A DNA stretch of 21,269 bases from Trichosphaerium sp. ATCC 40318 (taxonomy: Eukaryota > Discosea > Flabellinia > Trichosidae): contig JALMLS010000286.1 in assembly GCA_038496445.1 (NCBI GenBank), positions 1-21,269 on the forward strand. The letters are read 5' to 3'. The position numbers were made by a program, and so were the translations under genes. Shown in pieces: positions 10,377 through 19,801 of this stretch. The notes under the pieces are model-generated. The model saw only the letters and a list, made by a program, of their open reading frames with translations. It was not told the DNA's origin and made no database searches. How positions within the stretch are numbered: position 1 is the first letter of the stretch; each line of letters starts with the position of its first letter.

Positions 10377-10416
10377 CTACAATGTGGTTACCATTTAGAT
10401 AAATAAACAACCAAAC
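10377..10416 (-). other. Proposed transposase intron 4 (40 nt)
   Basis: Starts GTTTGGTTG and ends CACATTGTAG. Splicing gives LALKPGTFVVVDEAL, exactly the piggyBac pattern of PG before the first catalytic aspartate. Without splicing the frame ends at TAA. Confidence 0.75.
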
Positions 10417-10553
10417 CTGGCTTTAATGCAAGACTCCATGTACTTCTGAGTATTCCAATAAACGTTGACCAATTACAACACAAGTGGTTATTAATAACTG
10501 AAAAACGTTTTTTCTCCAAAGGCATATCAATAGTTTCTTGTTTTTTGTAGTAC

Positions 10554-10591
10554 CTACTAAGGTAAGTTGTTGTCTAATTGAACCACAGTAC
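10554..10591 (-). other. Proposed transposase intron 3 (38 nt, or 35)
   Basis: Starts GTACTGTGG and ends CCTTAGTAG. Either of two nearby AGs three bases apart keeps frame; the longer form preserves a tryptophan-tyrosine pair at the junction. This is the weakest of the five and could instead be an indel. Confidence 0.5.
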
Positions 10592-10780
10592 CAAGAAATA
10601 TCTTTTTTTTGTTCTAAATAAGCCATTGATAATTTTTGCTTGAACCACAGTATTAAATCTGCACGAGTAACTGGTTTGTTACGTCGATTTAAATCAGATA
10701 ACTTGTTATTGTTCTTTAGCTTGGAAATTGTGTAATTTGTTGATTGCACCAGGTGATTCCACAACCTTGTTGGAGCATGC

Positions 10781-10845
10781 TGCATTGCAAACATGTTAGG
10801 GAAAAAACACAGTTAAATAACAAAAATGATTGATTTATTATGTAC
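10781..10845 (-). other. Proposed transposase intron 2 (65 nt)
   Basis: Starts GTACATAA and ends TTTGCAATGCAG, with a good branch-like CCCTAAC and a T-rich tract before it. It contains an in-frame stop, so it must be spliced for the frame to continue. Phase 0. Confidence 0.7.
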
Positions 10846-10999
10846 TTTTTCAAATACATCTTTTTCTGTTGCATTTCTCCCTCCCAAATACCTAACGTTG
10901 ACTTCTGCAAAGTGGAGGGTGTCTTTAACACTTAATACAGCGTCATTTGTAATATTTTCCCATCCTTCCCCTTTAATACGGGCAAACCCCTCTAAAACA

Positions 11000-11041
11000 C
11001 TTACATATTATCAGTATATGCGTAGAAATACAAAAAAACAC
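11000..11041 (-). other. Proposed transposase intron 1 (42 nt)
   Basis: Starts GTGTTTTTTT and ends ATATGTAAG, with a branch-like TACTGATAA. Removing it joins exon 1 (phase 2) to an exon with no stop codon. The donor is GAG|GTG and the acceptor is AAG. Confidence 0.65.
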
Positions 11042-11201
11042 CTCAATTCTGCTTTTCCGTCTTTTTTAGCTTTTTTTATTTTCCGAATTTTTTCTTTTGT
11101 AACTTCCACCTCTCGCTTTCTTTTTTGTGTAAGGTTATGAGATTCTGCATTTTCACGCAGCAGCTTACTCATAGTATAGTTTAAACATGAATTAGACATA
11201 G

Positions 11202-11244
11202 TTAAGTGTGTCCTCCCACTTAAAAAATTGTGTCCCTTCACGGG
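11202..11244 (-). repeat. Right terminal inverted repeat of the piggyBac-like element
   Basis: Read on the minus strand it starts CCCGTGAAGGGACACAA and ends GGAGGACACACTTAA. The proposed transposase start codon (11199) lies two bases inside it, so the promoter would have to be in the repeat itself or in flanking DNA. Confidence 0.75.
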
Positions 11245-11248
11245 ATAT

Positions 11249-11855
11249 TCAGCCTTGTTCTTTTCTCCACCCAACCCACATTTCATACAGTTCCTTTTAT
11301 CTTTTATTAAGCCCATCCAATATTAGTTCCCTTAGATACAACAAGGCCAACAGCTTTCAACCAATACATTAATGTTTATTTTCAAAAAAAATAAGTATTT
11401 ATTACAATTATAATTATGGAAGCATTTTTTACAGCAAATAAAATATTAATAGCCTAAACAGCAATTAAATACTTTAAAAACACCTTGCTACACACAATTG
11501 TCTTTTTAGACTCTTTTTTTTTATAATTTGTTTGAATTTCATGTTCAATGGAATATTTCAACTTAAAGTACTTTATTGAATTTGAAGTGCATCCAAAAAC
11601 ATGTTTTACACTTATACCATGTCATCTTTAGTTATTTCATGTTACTCTTAGTAAGGTACATTGTGTTCAGTGGTAAATTTAAATTAGAGTTTTTAAGGAA
11701 TTTTGTTTAAAAACTAAGAATTTATAAACAGAAAATCTCTTCCTTTATTCCTATCCAAACAAAATTTCTTAAGGATTAATGTCAAAATTCCATAAAGATT
11801 AACAATGAAATTCTCAATGCATTTTTTATGAAACTCCAAACAAATTACCTTGAAA
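11249..11855. other. AT-rich spacer right of the piggyBac-like element
   Basis: No gene is supported. A minus-strand ATG at 11316 opens a frame with a CMKCG motif that runs into the transposon end, but it has no recognisable family. The rest (11320-11855) is low-complexity AT-rich DNA with no clear repeat. Confidence 0.5.
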
Positions 11856-11880
11856 CAGAGCTAAAACTGGAGTTGGCATT
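11856..11880 (+). repeat. Left 25 bp terminal inverted repeat
   Basis: CAGAGCTAAAACTGGAGTTG then GCATT; exact reverse complement of 12559-12583. Confidence 0.9.
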
Positions 11881-12089
11881 ACCTATCAAATGCTGGTATT
11901 TGGTTAAAATCAGGCATAATGAAGCATAAAATAGGCATTTCATGGAGCACAAGTAACAACTGCTTATGAAATGCCTGCATTTTTTTGGCATGGCATTAAT
12001 CAAGCATTTCAAAACATGCCACCCTTGGCATATATAGGCAATGCCAAAACCCTTTTAGTTCAATGAAGGGATGTTCATGTTTGTATACT

Positions 12090-12253
12090 TTAAGGTAGGT
12101 TTATAGAAAAAGTACAATCTCCAAACATCAACAGCAAAAAAACCACTGAACGAAAATGGCGGTCCTATTTTAAATGGCACGTAGAGCTCTTAGTATTTCA
12201 TTAATTCTAACGAAACCTAGCTCATTCGAACCGCAGCACCCAAATACACCTGC
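12090..12253 (+). repeat. Conserved module, copy A
   Basis: Begins TTTAAGGTAGGT and ends AACCGCAGCACCCAAATACACCT. The core AATTCTAACGAAACC...CATTCGAACCGCAGCACCC is shared with copies B and C. It lies inside the 728 bp inverted-repeat element and differs most from the others in its first half. Confidence 0.7.
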
Positions 12254-12348
12254 ACATACAGCGAAAGTAAATTACATATAATACACAGGTGATCGAAATC
12301 ATAACAATACTTTGGAACTTTTTTTTGTAATTATACATTGTTGTAACA

Positions 12349-12404
12349 CAGGTATAATACAGGCATAAAATAGGCATTTATAAGGCATCAAACTTGTATT
12401 TATT
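12349..12404 (+). repeat. 56 bp direct repeat, copy 1
   Basis: Starts CAGGTATAATACAGGCATAA and ends CTTGTATTTATT; identical to 12431-12486, with 26 bp between the copies. Confidence 0.9.
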
Positions 12405-12430
12405 GTGTTGGGCATAAATCAAGCATAATT

Positions 12431-12486
12431 CAGGTATAATACAGGCATAAAATAGGCATTTATAAGGCATCAAACTTGTATTTATT
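12431..12486 (+). repeat. 56 bp direct repeat, copy 2
   Basis: Identical to 12349-12404. Both copies carry several GGCAT words. Confidence 0.9.
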
Positions 12487-12558
12487 TCTTGGCATCTACC
12501 AGGCATTTAGCCATAAAAACAGGCATTTAAACAAGCATTTAGTAGGCATTTGCTTTCA

Positions 12559-12583
12559 AATGCCAACTCCAGTTTTAGCTCTG
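12559..12583 (-). repeat. Right 25 bp terminal inverted repeat
   Basis: Exact reverse complement of 11856-11880. The next bases (AATACTTT) do not match the left flank (CCTTGAAA). Confidence 0.9.
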
Positions 12584-12918
12584 AATACTTTACAATATTT
12601 ACATCAAGTCTTCCAGCACAAACAAGGCTGAAACTAAACAAGGCTTTGCCTTAAATATGAAGGCATTTTTTTAAAATCAGGCATTAATGGCAAAAATCAG
12701 ACATGCAAAGTGGCAATGCCTGATTTTGCAAAGACAATGGCAACAAAAGCAAAAATCAGGCATTGAAATAAGGCTTTGTTGGGCAATGCCTTAATTGTTG
12801 CAATGCCTTGTTTTTTTTAGGCAATGCCTGCCCTAGTTTTTTTATGCATTGCCAGCCTTAAATTTACTGGCACCAATTAGGCATTGGTTGTGTACACATT
12901 GTACATTAAGGATACATT

Positions 12919-13073
12919 GGTTTAAGGTAAGTCTCCACCACACCAACACTTCCTAAACATTTTTTTTCATTTACTACTGACGTTTTATATAGACGCCGTC
13001 ACCACGCTTTTAGTATTTTATGGATTCTAACGAAACCACCGCCATTCGAACCGCAGCACCCAAATGCACCTAC
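12919..13073 (+). repeat. Conserved module, copy B
   Basis: Begins GGTTTAAGGTAAGT, contains CTACTGACGTTTTATATAGAC and GATTCTAACGAAACC, and ends AACCGCAGCACCCAAATGCACCT. Its first half matches copy C closely and its second half matches copies A and C. B and C form an inverted pair about 0.8 kb apart. Confidence 0.75.
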
Positions 13074-13880
13074 AACAGGAGTATAGGTACCTTAAACCAT
13101 TTTTCCAGTCCGCGAAAATTATACCAATAATTTGTTAATTTTTTTTTCTAGCTTAAGGTTTTTTTTCACATGGAGGACATTGAAGTTTTTTGTGTTTTGT
13201 GTATTGTACTTTAATAAATGAATCACTATTGTATGTCTATATAAAGCCTTGTTTTATGAGTATATGGCGCCTGGGTTATGCCCAAAAATTGAGGGCAAAA
13301 ATGCCTTATTGTTGCACTAAAAATGAGGCATTATTGGACCAACAATGCAGGCTATTTTAAGGCTAATTAGTGAATCAGTTGTTTGCTATTTGGCCCAAAT
13401 ATGAGGCTGCAAAGCCCAAAATTACAAGGCAATGCCTCATATTTGCTCATTTTTTTTGGCAAAAACAAAGCAATTTGGTGAAAAATAAGGCTGTATTTGG
13501 TGGCAACAGGGCTGAAACTCAACAAAGCATTTTTGGACAATGCTTAGGCATTTTCATTCAAATAATGCCTTATTTTTTACAAAAATGCCTAGTTTTTGCC
13601 TTATTCAAAAAGGCAAATACAGGGCAATGCCTTATTTTGAAGGCAAAAAAAAAGCATTATCATAGTCTACAATGCCTAATAAACCAAAGCATTTTCAGGT
13701 AATAACACAATTATTTAATTTATAATACAGTACACATACAATACACAAAACTCCTAAGTCCACATTTGAAAAAACCTTAAAGACAATATGAGATGGAGGG
13801 AAAAAAACAAAAAAAAAAAAAACTTACCTTGTAGTGTTAGAATTCCGCGGTCCTGGAAATATCGCAAAGTTCACTCCTAC

Positions 13881-14039
13881 TACTGGTATAGGTGAAATAG
13901 GGTGCTGCGGTTCGTTTGGCAGTGGTTTCGTCTAATTTCATGAATTACTAAGAGCGCTAGGTGCCTGTCTATATAAAACGTCAGTAGGTGATGTGGAAAA
14001 AAAGTGTAAAAGTTGTTTGACTGTTACTTACCTTAAACC
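13881..14039 (-). repeat. Conserved module, copy C (inverted)
   Basis: On the minus strand it begins GGTTTAAGGTAAGT, contains CTACTGACGTTTTATATAGAC, and ends CGAACCGCAGCACCC. On the plus strand it shows a TATA-like TCTATATAAAACGTC. After its CCGCAG end, the minus strand has 77 bases open in one frame and then a second perfect AAG/GTAAGT site (13828). Confidence 0.75.
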
Positions 14040-14155
14040 ACTTCCTTAATGTGATCAGTCCTATGATATAGTATAAGCAATGCCTTATATATGAATTAAA
14101 ATATAAGGCATATATTGTTTAAAAAAATAAGGCATAATAAAGGCATAAAGTACTT

Positions 14156-14239
14156 GCAATACAGGGCATTACTTGATTTTATGCAATGCCAAAAAATGCA
14201 ATACAAGGCATTACCTGATTTTATGCAATGCCAAAAGAT
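14156..14239 (+). repeat. Tandem duplication, two 42 bp units
   Basis: Units 14156-14197 and 14198-14239 begin GCAATACARGGCATTAC and share GATTTTATGCAATGCC. They differ at three positions. Confidence 0.9.
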
Positions 14240-14300
14240 GTCCAAAAATGCCTGGTATTAATGCAAGAAATTCCTTATGTTAATGGAATATTGCAAAATA

Positions 14301-15542
14301 TGCATCATTTTTTAAAACAATGTGTAGTTGACTTTCAACTCTGTTAACAGAGTTTTTAATTCGTGATTTGAGTGAAGAATGGAATAGTTTTTTTTTTAAG
14401 CAAGAAAACCAATTTGTGACTCAACCGATGTAATCTTCTTCAAGGTCATATGAGATGACAGTAAGGGACAAGTATTGAATATAACACATGTACCTTTTGA
14501 TATTAATAAATAATATTTGTACCAAGTTAATGGTTAAAATTACTGTCTTGTTGTCACTCATTTTTCTTAATGTTAAACAATAACTTTGAATAAAATACAC
14601 AATGCTATGATAACAACGTCACAGGCTTTATTCAGGGGCAAAAAACAAATATAAATTATTTTTGTCCTTTTTTCAAAAACTACACTTTAAAATTTATTTT
14701 TTCTTTCTCATATCATCACTTTGTCATCATAACAGCTAAAATGCTTTTATTTGACCACAATACAGGTGTTTTATCTGTCATGTTGAGTATTTAGATGTTT
14801 TAAATTTTATGACAATTGTTATTGTAGGTTTTATAAAATAACAAAATTGTAAAAACTAAACCTTCAACAATCCAAACAAAGTTTATTTTCTCAACCATAA
14901 TATACAATCTGATAAATATGTTCAGTTTCATTGTTTATAAGCATATAAATCACCTTTAAGAAAAAAAAAAGCCTGTCAAATCATTTTCTCTGTATACAAT
15001 GTACTGTTCAGTTTTTAAATGTTATGTGACACTCTTGTGTGACGTGTCTAATGACTTGATAGACTGATATACACTTTTTAGATAAAGCCATGTAATGCAA
15101 TTATCAGTATGCTCAGTTTTCATTGCTTACATGTATATATACTCTTTGTAGTGGTTTGAGTATTACTCACATAATTTTTTACATATTCTCTCAAAAAAAT
15201 TATTGCATATTTCTTGTAGAATTCACTTAATATTTTAGAAAGACTTTTTGTGAAAATAACATCAAAATACATTATTTCAATAATTCTGGAAATTCCATAT
15301 TTTCAAAAATATTATGGTAATTTATCAAAAATCCTGCTGTAAACTATAAACATTTTGTGACATGATTTGCTCATACTACACAATGCAAGTAAATGGGTTT
15401 GATCACATGGTAAACTATGTCAATTGAAGTTTTGTTCTAAAAATATGGCAACACTGAATAGATTTACAAATCAGTTGCTTGTTTTCAGATTTATGCAAAC
15501 TATTTTGTTTTAAAAACTGGCGGCTAGAATAAAAAAAAAAAG
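14301..15542. other. AT-rich spacer left of the right rDNA unit
   Basis: No gene, RNA or repeat array is supported. It is AT-rich DNA with homopolymer runs, ending in an A-rich stretch directly before the rDNA arm at 15543. Confidence 0.55.
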
Positions 15543-15630
15543 AGTGTAGATAAAAAATCACATGTCAACACACGGAGGGGCACGAAGATGAAAAGGGACA
15601 AGAATGAATACATTGAAGATATCAGAATAC
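15543..15630 (-). other. 28S 3' flank of the right unit (3' ETS)
   Basis: Inverted copy of 7404-7490. Homology starts abruptly after an A-rich run. Transcription of the right 28S would proceed through this block into the spacer. Confidence 0.6.
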
Positions 15631-16033
15631 AATTTAGTCGGGCCTCTGCCTCAGCAGGTCGTCGCACCCGAAGGCTTGAGCGACTCCCTAGCTTACAACA
15701 GTAAATGCCCTAAGACCCTGTTCGAGTTCCCGTGGTTTACGGGGCCCCTGCGGGCGTTTGCTAAGACGTGCTACTTGTGCCATAGTGTAGAACCTTTGCG
15801 GGCCGAAGCCTTTCGTTCGAGGAGGCGCAGCAACGACAATGTCGCCGCGCGGCTCTTGGCGGCTGGGTTTCCGACTTTAGAGGCCTTCAGCCGTACTCCC
15901 AATGGCGTGGCTTCGCGAACCGCCCTCTCGGACGTCCGCGGACACTAGAGGCCACCGATGCCCGTTCCTCTCGTACTGAGGCATCGCTACCGACGACGCG
16001 CATGTTAATAAAATAGGCCCACCAGTAGGGTAA

Positions 16034-16077
<44 letters not shown>

Positions 16078-16793
16078 GTAAGTGGGTGAACAATCCAACC
16101 CTTGGAGCATTCTGCTACACCTGGATAGGAAGAGCCGACATCGAAGAATCAAAAAGTCGCGTCGCTCTGAGCGCTTGGCGACCACAAGCCAGTTATCCCT
16201 ATGGTAATTTTTCTGTCACCCCAGTGTCAGGTTACATGACTAGTCACGAGGGATCTCTAGGCCTCCCGTTAGGGTGCAAGAGCGATGGCTCCACTCTTGC
16301 TCAAGGGGGCTTTTAGCCTTGGCCTCTACGTGGGGTTTCTGTCCCCACTGAGCTCCCCTTAGGTCATCCGTGTTACCCTATAGCGGATGTGCCGCCCCAG
16401 CCAAACTCCCGGCCACGCGCTGTCCGCCTTAATGCTTGTCAAAGTCCGAAATCGGAAGGTAATCCGCACTTTCGATTGGGCCCGCCTCATCCTAAGAACC
16501 GACTTGTATGGTTCGAGCAGCGCCACGTCCTCCGAAGAGGCAGGCGCTTTCGCCCGTTTTGAATGCGTCTGGGGCCCGACCTCCGGAGTAGAAGTGTTAC
16601 ACCTTTCGTAAAAAACTACTTCCTACCCTATACCTCCAGTGCCAAGCCCCTAAGCGTGGTGAGAGTCAAACTCAACAGGGTCTTCTTTCCCCGCTGGTAG
16701 AAAAGTCGCCCGTTCGCGACTCTGTGGTTTCGCCACGGTCGGCGTAGGGACAGCGAGAACCTCATTCATCCATTCATGCGCGTCATTAGTTAC

Positions 16794-16843
<50 letters not shown>

Positions 16844-19454
16844 AACCCGTGCTTGGGTGAAATTAAGCACCGCAACTTTCAAAGCACTGGGCAGGAGTCA
16901 CCCTTTGTCAGACCTCAGAGGAGGTATCAAAGGGCTAAGTTTTAAGTAAACAGTTGGGTTCTCTAAGCTTCTGAGAGTTCCGCCATGATCCGCTTGTGGA
17001 CCTCTTTGCAGGGACTGTGCGCCATTCCCGAAGGGGCTACACTGAAGTAGCGCAGACGCACGTCGTCCCGGGTCCCGGTCAGCAGAGCCAGCCCTTTTCC
17101 CGAAGTTACGGGCCGCGTATGCCGACTTCCCTTACGCCGTTTACACCGTGCAGCGCCAGAGGTGACTAACCTAGGGGACCTGATGCGGTTTTCGGTACGG
17201 TATGAGCCTGGAGGACACTGAACACCCGAAAGTGTCGGCTTCGGAGAGGAGCAGCCTCGTGAGAACGAGCTCACCAACACCCCTAGAAAGCAAAAGTGCT
17301 TTCCCATTAGCTACCCTCGACTCTTTCCCTTCGCCGCTTTACGTGGCTCCGGGGAGTTTCCCTCGAATAGCTTAGGCGCGGGAGAAGGCCCCGCAGAAGT
17401 GTGGTTGCTCGCGTGCGCTCTCTCTCTCAGTGTTGCCACTTCTAAAGCAAATGCATCCTCCTTACCCATGCCCTGGATTACTCACCAGGTTGCCTTTCGC
17501 CGAGTTGAAAGCATCGCAGACTTCCACCAGTTTCAGACAGTAAAGTCTATCAAAACTAGTGTCGTCTGCCAGCATCAAACAGTATACTCTATTAGGAGCT
17601 GGCTTAGGACCGGCTAACTCGCAGCTGAATGCCATCACCGCGAAACCCTTCCCCACTTGGGCGACCTGGCTGTGATAAACACTGTTTCACCAGGCTCCAA
17701 TTGCTACTACCACCAAGATCATCACTGCTGGTGGCTCCGGGTGGACGCCACCGCCCCCCTTCTACGCCACCAGCACGCCGTCCTACCGCACCCTGGGCCG
17801 AGCCGGGGCGATCGCGCAGCGGCGGCTAAGGCAGTTTAGCGCCATCCATTTTCGGCGCGTCCCAATTCGGCTGGTGAGAAGTTACTCACTCCTTAGAGGA
17901 TGACGACTTCCATGTCCACCTTCCAGCTGTCTAAACTGGAACACCGCCTTCGTTGTCTTGGTTACTGCCTATTCGGGCGCCTTTGCTGCTGCTCGCGTTT
18001 AAAACCGTCTCGTCAGTCCTGCTTATCAAGACCGGCCCAATAGGGGTCCACCGTCTCGGTGACCACAGCCATTCGGCCTGTGGTCGGTCGCCTCTTATGT
18101 GTTTGATAATAGGTCGATGGCAACTTTGGCCTCCGATACCTCTTTCCAGTGGCTCTACGAGACGAGACCGGCGTCACGGACCCCCTCTATCCTTAGGGAT
18201 ACTTCGAACGGTACCAGCTACGTTGGCAGCTCGTTTGGTCTCTCGCCCCTATACCCAATGTCCGGCGAGCGATTTGCACGTCAGCAACGCTACGGGCGTC
18301 CAGCGGGATTTCTCCCGCCTTCCCCCTTTTCGGGTATAGATCGCTACCTTTCGGGTATCGCCCAACGTACTATCGCCTGCCAAGAGAACAACGCCGGAGA
18401 TGGCAAAGTGTATCTACTTCGGTATGACGTGTTTTTAATTACTTGCGTAACATAAAAACATGATAATAGCATAGTCGGTTTTTTATGTCGATCTTTGCAA
18501 ACTTATACATGTAAAATGTAATACGTTTGTTTTTTTATAAAGAACTTGACGGCCTAGGAGCTTATCCTTGGCTTCATTTCTGTGCGGGTTGGAGGTTTGA
18601 TCTCTCACCCTCGCACGCTCGGCGAACTCCTTGATCCGTGTTTCAAGACGGGATACACGGAGGCCATGGCCCAATAAGGGCATAGAGCCTCATTGAGGTT
18701 GTGGACGATGAATGACGAGCTTCGTTCCTTTCGGAAGAAGACGTACATTCGGAGGTTCCAGTAATTTCAGTGAACCAACATCATTTAAAGGTTTAAAAGT
18801 GCTTTTTGATGTCCTTTCAACCAAACCCACGTTTTTATGCTTTTCAGCTTGTAGGATGGTGTGGACAGCACAATTAGCCAGTATGACTTTTTTGTGTTAG
18901 TCACTTCTATGTTACCTTCCCCTCGACGTTTTGTTTCATTATAATCTTCCAGGGCACAAGGCCCCGGTCGCTTTTCCCTCGCTACAAGAGCGTCTGCCAT
19001 GTGCAGATTAGGTGCAGGGCACCTACGTACTCCGTGCCATTTGTACCCTTGCCGGCTTCGGGTCTTTTAACCCTCTATCGAGGAGTGCTGTTTCAGTCTT
19101 CCCTCACGGTACTGGTGCGCTATCGGCCACCTCCCGATACTTAGCCTTGCCGGGTAACCTCCCGGTAACTTCGTATGGCACGGCCAAACCATACTACTCC
19201 TGGACGATGGGACTCTATTTCCTCGGTTGACAGCGTACGGGGCTCGCACCCTCTACGGCTACGACTCGTGCGTAATTCCCGTCAACGTCTGGAAGAGCCA
19301 CCACGCCTTAGCCCACAACTCCGATGCTAGGCTCGGATTCAGGCTTGAGCTTGTCCCCTTTCGCTCGCCGCTACTCAGGGAGTCCCTTTTGGTTTCCTTT
19401 CCTCTGCCCCAATGATATGCTTAACTTAGGCAGGTCGCCAAGTGTAACTCAGGA
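15631..19454 (-). rRNA. 28S (large subunit) rRNA, second copy
   Basis: Complete reverse-strand copy of the left 28S with all the same landmarks: the sarcin-ricin loop near 15966-15979, CTTAAGGTAGCC near 16810, and the AAGTTAAGCATATCA 5' block near 19427. It differs at a few places. One is a hairpin changed on both sides of a pair (17225 and 17232). Another is a variable hairpin near 17535-17560, where the loop and part of the stem differ but a short AGAC..GTCT stem remains. Such conservation suggests it is a working gene. Confidence 0.96.
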
Positions 19455-19653
19455 CGCAAGTTGTGTTTTTTAATGCTTTCTGTATATAGAACCAACCTTC
19501 CCTCTGAAGCTTCGCTTAAGTAAGCTAGGCATGAGTTCTGGAGGAACATCACTTCCGGCAATTTATTAATTAGTTGTGGCAACCACTTTCTTTTTTTAGA
19601 AGATTAAGTGTGTACACCATACGCAGCACCAAATAAATTTAGTGTTTGTTTTG
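19455..19653 (-). other. ITS2, second copy
   Basis: Near-identical reverse-strand counterpart of the left ITS2. Confidence 0.65.
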
Positions 19654-19801
19654 CTGGCGTCGCTGAGTCACGCTCCTTTGCCTGTGATTCGTGAGAATAC
19701 AGAACGCGGCCTGAGGCATTCGGCAATGCCACCTTCAGATGAGAGCGATTCCGGTGGCTGGTTTCATAGTGATCCATGGCCTTCTTCGGGGGAGGTGCCT
19801 A
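19654..19801 (-). rRNA. 5.8S rRNA, second copy
   Basis: Same sequence as the left copy over its assigned length, in contrast to the changes in neighbouring ITS1. This supports it being the mature RNA. Ends are approximate. Confidence 0.65.

Larger units (their letters stand above)
8340..11199 (-). pseudogene. piggyBac-family transposase with tandem SAP domains, interrupted by a retroposon
   Basis: A cut-and-paste transposase. Proposed minus-strand exons: 11199-11042, 10999-10846, 10779-10592, 10553-10417, 10376-9922, then 9883-9303 continued at 8448-8340. All joins keep frame and give 593 residues; T. ni piggyBac is about 594. A basic KRKR...KKAKK stretch near the N-terminus may be a nuclear signal. 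Catalytic motifs match piggyBac: VVVDEALYAFDG (D219), IIGDSAFGQFDLA (D300), VCVLST, and AVDDFD (D534, D537; piggyBac GVDTLD). D219 to D300 spacing is near the family norm, but D300 to D534 is about 130 residues longer and holds two SAP-like domains (about 398-427 and 454-486). A retroposon after residue 557 creates a TGA stop. The sequence beyond it restores a conserved W..LL...LINAW helix and the normal end. No C-terminal cysteine-rich domain is seen. The first-exon start and the exon 3/4 junction are the least certain points. Confidence 0.85.
7687..11244 (-). mobile_element. piggyBac-like DNA transposon carrying an inserted retroposon
   Basis: The element is bounded by inverted ends that start CCTGTGAAGGGACAC (7687, inward) and CCCGTGAAGGGACAC (11244, inward on the minus strand). 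Each end carries two GGGACAC/GGACAC motifs and closes with ACTTAA. Both ends abut ATAT (7683-7686 and 11245-11248), a possible 4-bp target duplication, although classic piggyBac duplicates TTAA. The total is 3558 bp, or about 2.7 kb without the nested 835 bp insertion and its 19 bp duplication, a normal size for the superfamily. It carries one gene, the minus-strand transposase. About 600 bp of AT-rich DNA separates the transposase stop codon from the left end. Confidence 0.75.
11856..12583. mobile_element. 728 bp terminal-inverted-repeat element, non-autonomous
   Basis: Bounded by perfect 25 bp inverted repeats that begin CAGAGCTAAAACTGGAGTTG and continue GCATT. The interior has no transposase. 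It is filled with GGCAT/GGCATAAA words, a 56 bp direct repeat, and one copy of a module shared with two sites further right. Start CAG and size fit a MITE-like or hAT-like non-autonomous element, but no clear target duplication is seen at the ends, so the superfamily is open. Confidence 0.7.
12584..14300. repeat. GGCAT/ATGCC-rich repeat field
   Basis: Dense, irregular repeats of the words AGGCAT, GGCAATGCC and ATGCCT on both strands, the same vocabulary as the 728 bp element. Modules B and C lie inside in opposite orientations. It is probably one or more degraded relatives of that element. The open frame at 13370-13702 is made of these words and is not a credible gene. Confidence 0.65.

Noticed and set aside
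10423-10425. Apparent in-frame stop between two transposase open frames
   Set aside because: The two open frames are in the same frame only by coincidence. A neighbouring frame carries the family-like sequence through this point and joins the catalytic exon via a 40-nt intron, so the TAA is not read.
7606-11316. Joining the minus-strand reading at 11316-11249 to that at 7682-7606 as one host gene interrupted by the transposon
   Set aside because: It looks attractive because both edges read GAATAT/ATAT, but removing the element with one ATAT copy leaves the second piece out of frame by two bases. No protein family supports it.
13036-13062. GGTTCGAATGG on the minus strand as a tRNA-type B box
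   Set aside because: The match is not kept in copy C (GGTTCGTTTGG), no A box or tRNA fold is visible, and a B-box role is not needed to explain the repeat.
13370-13702. 110-codon open frame in the spacer
   Set aside because: It is built from the GGCAT/AAAAA repeat words and encodes a biased peptide with no recognisable domain.
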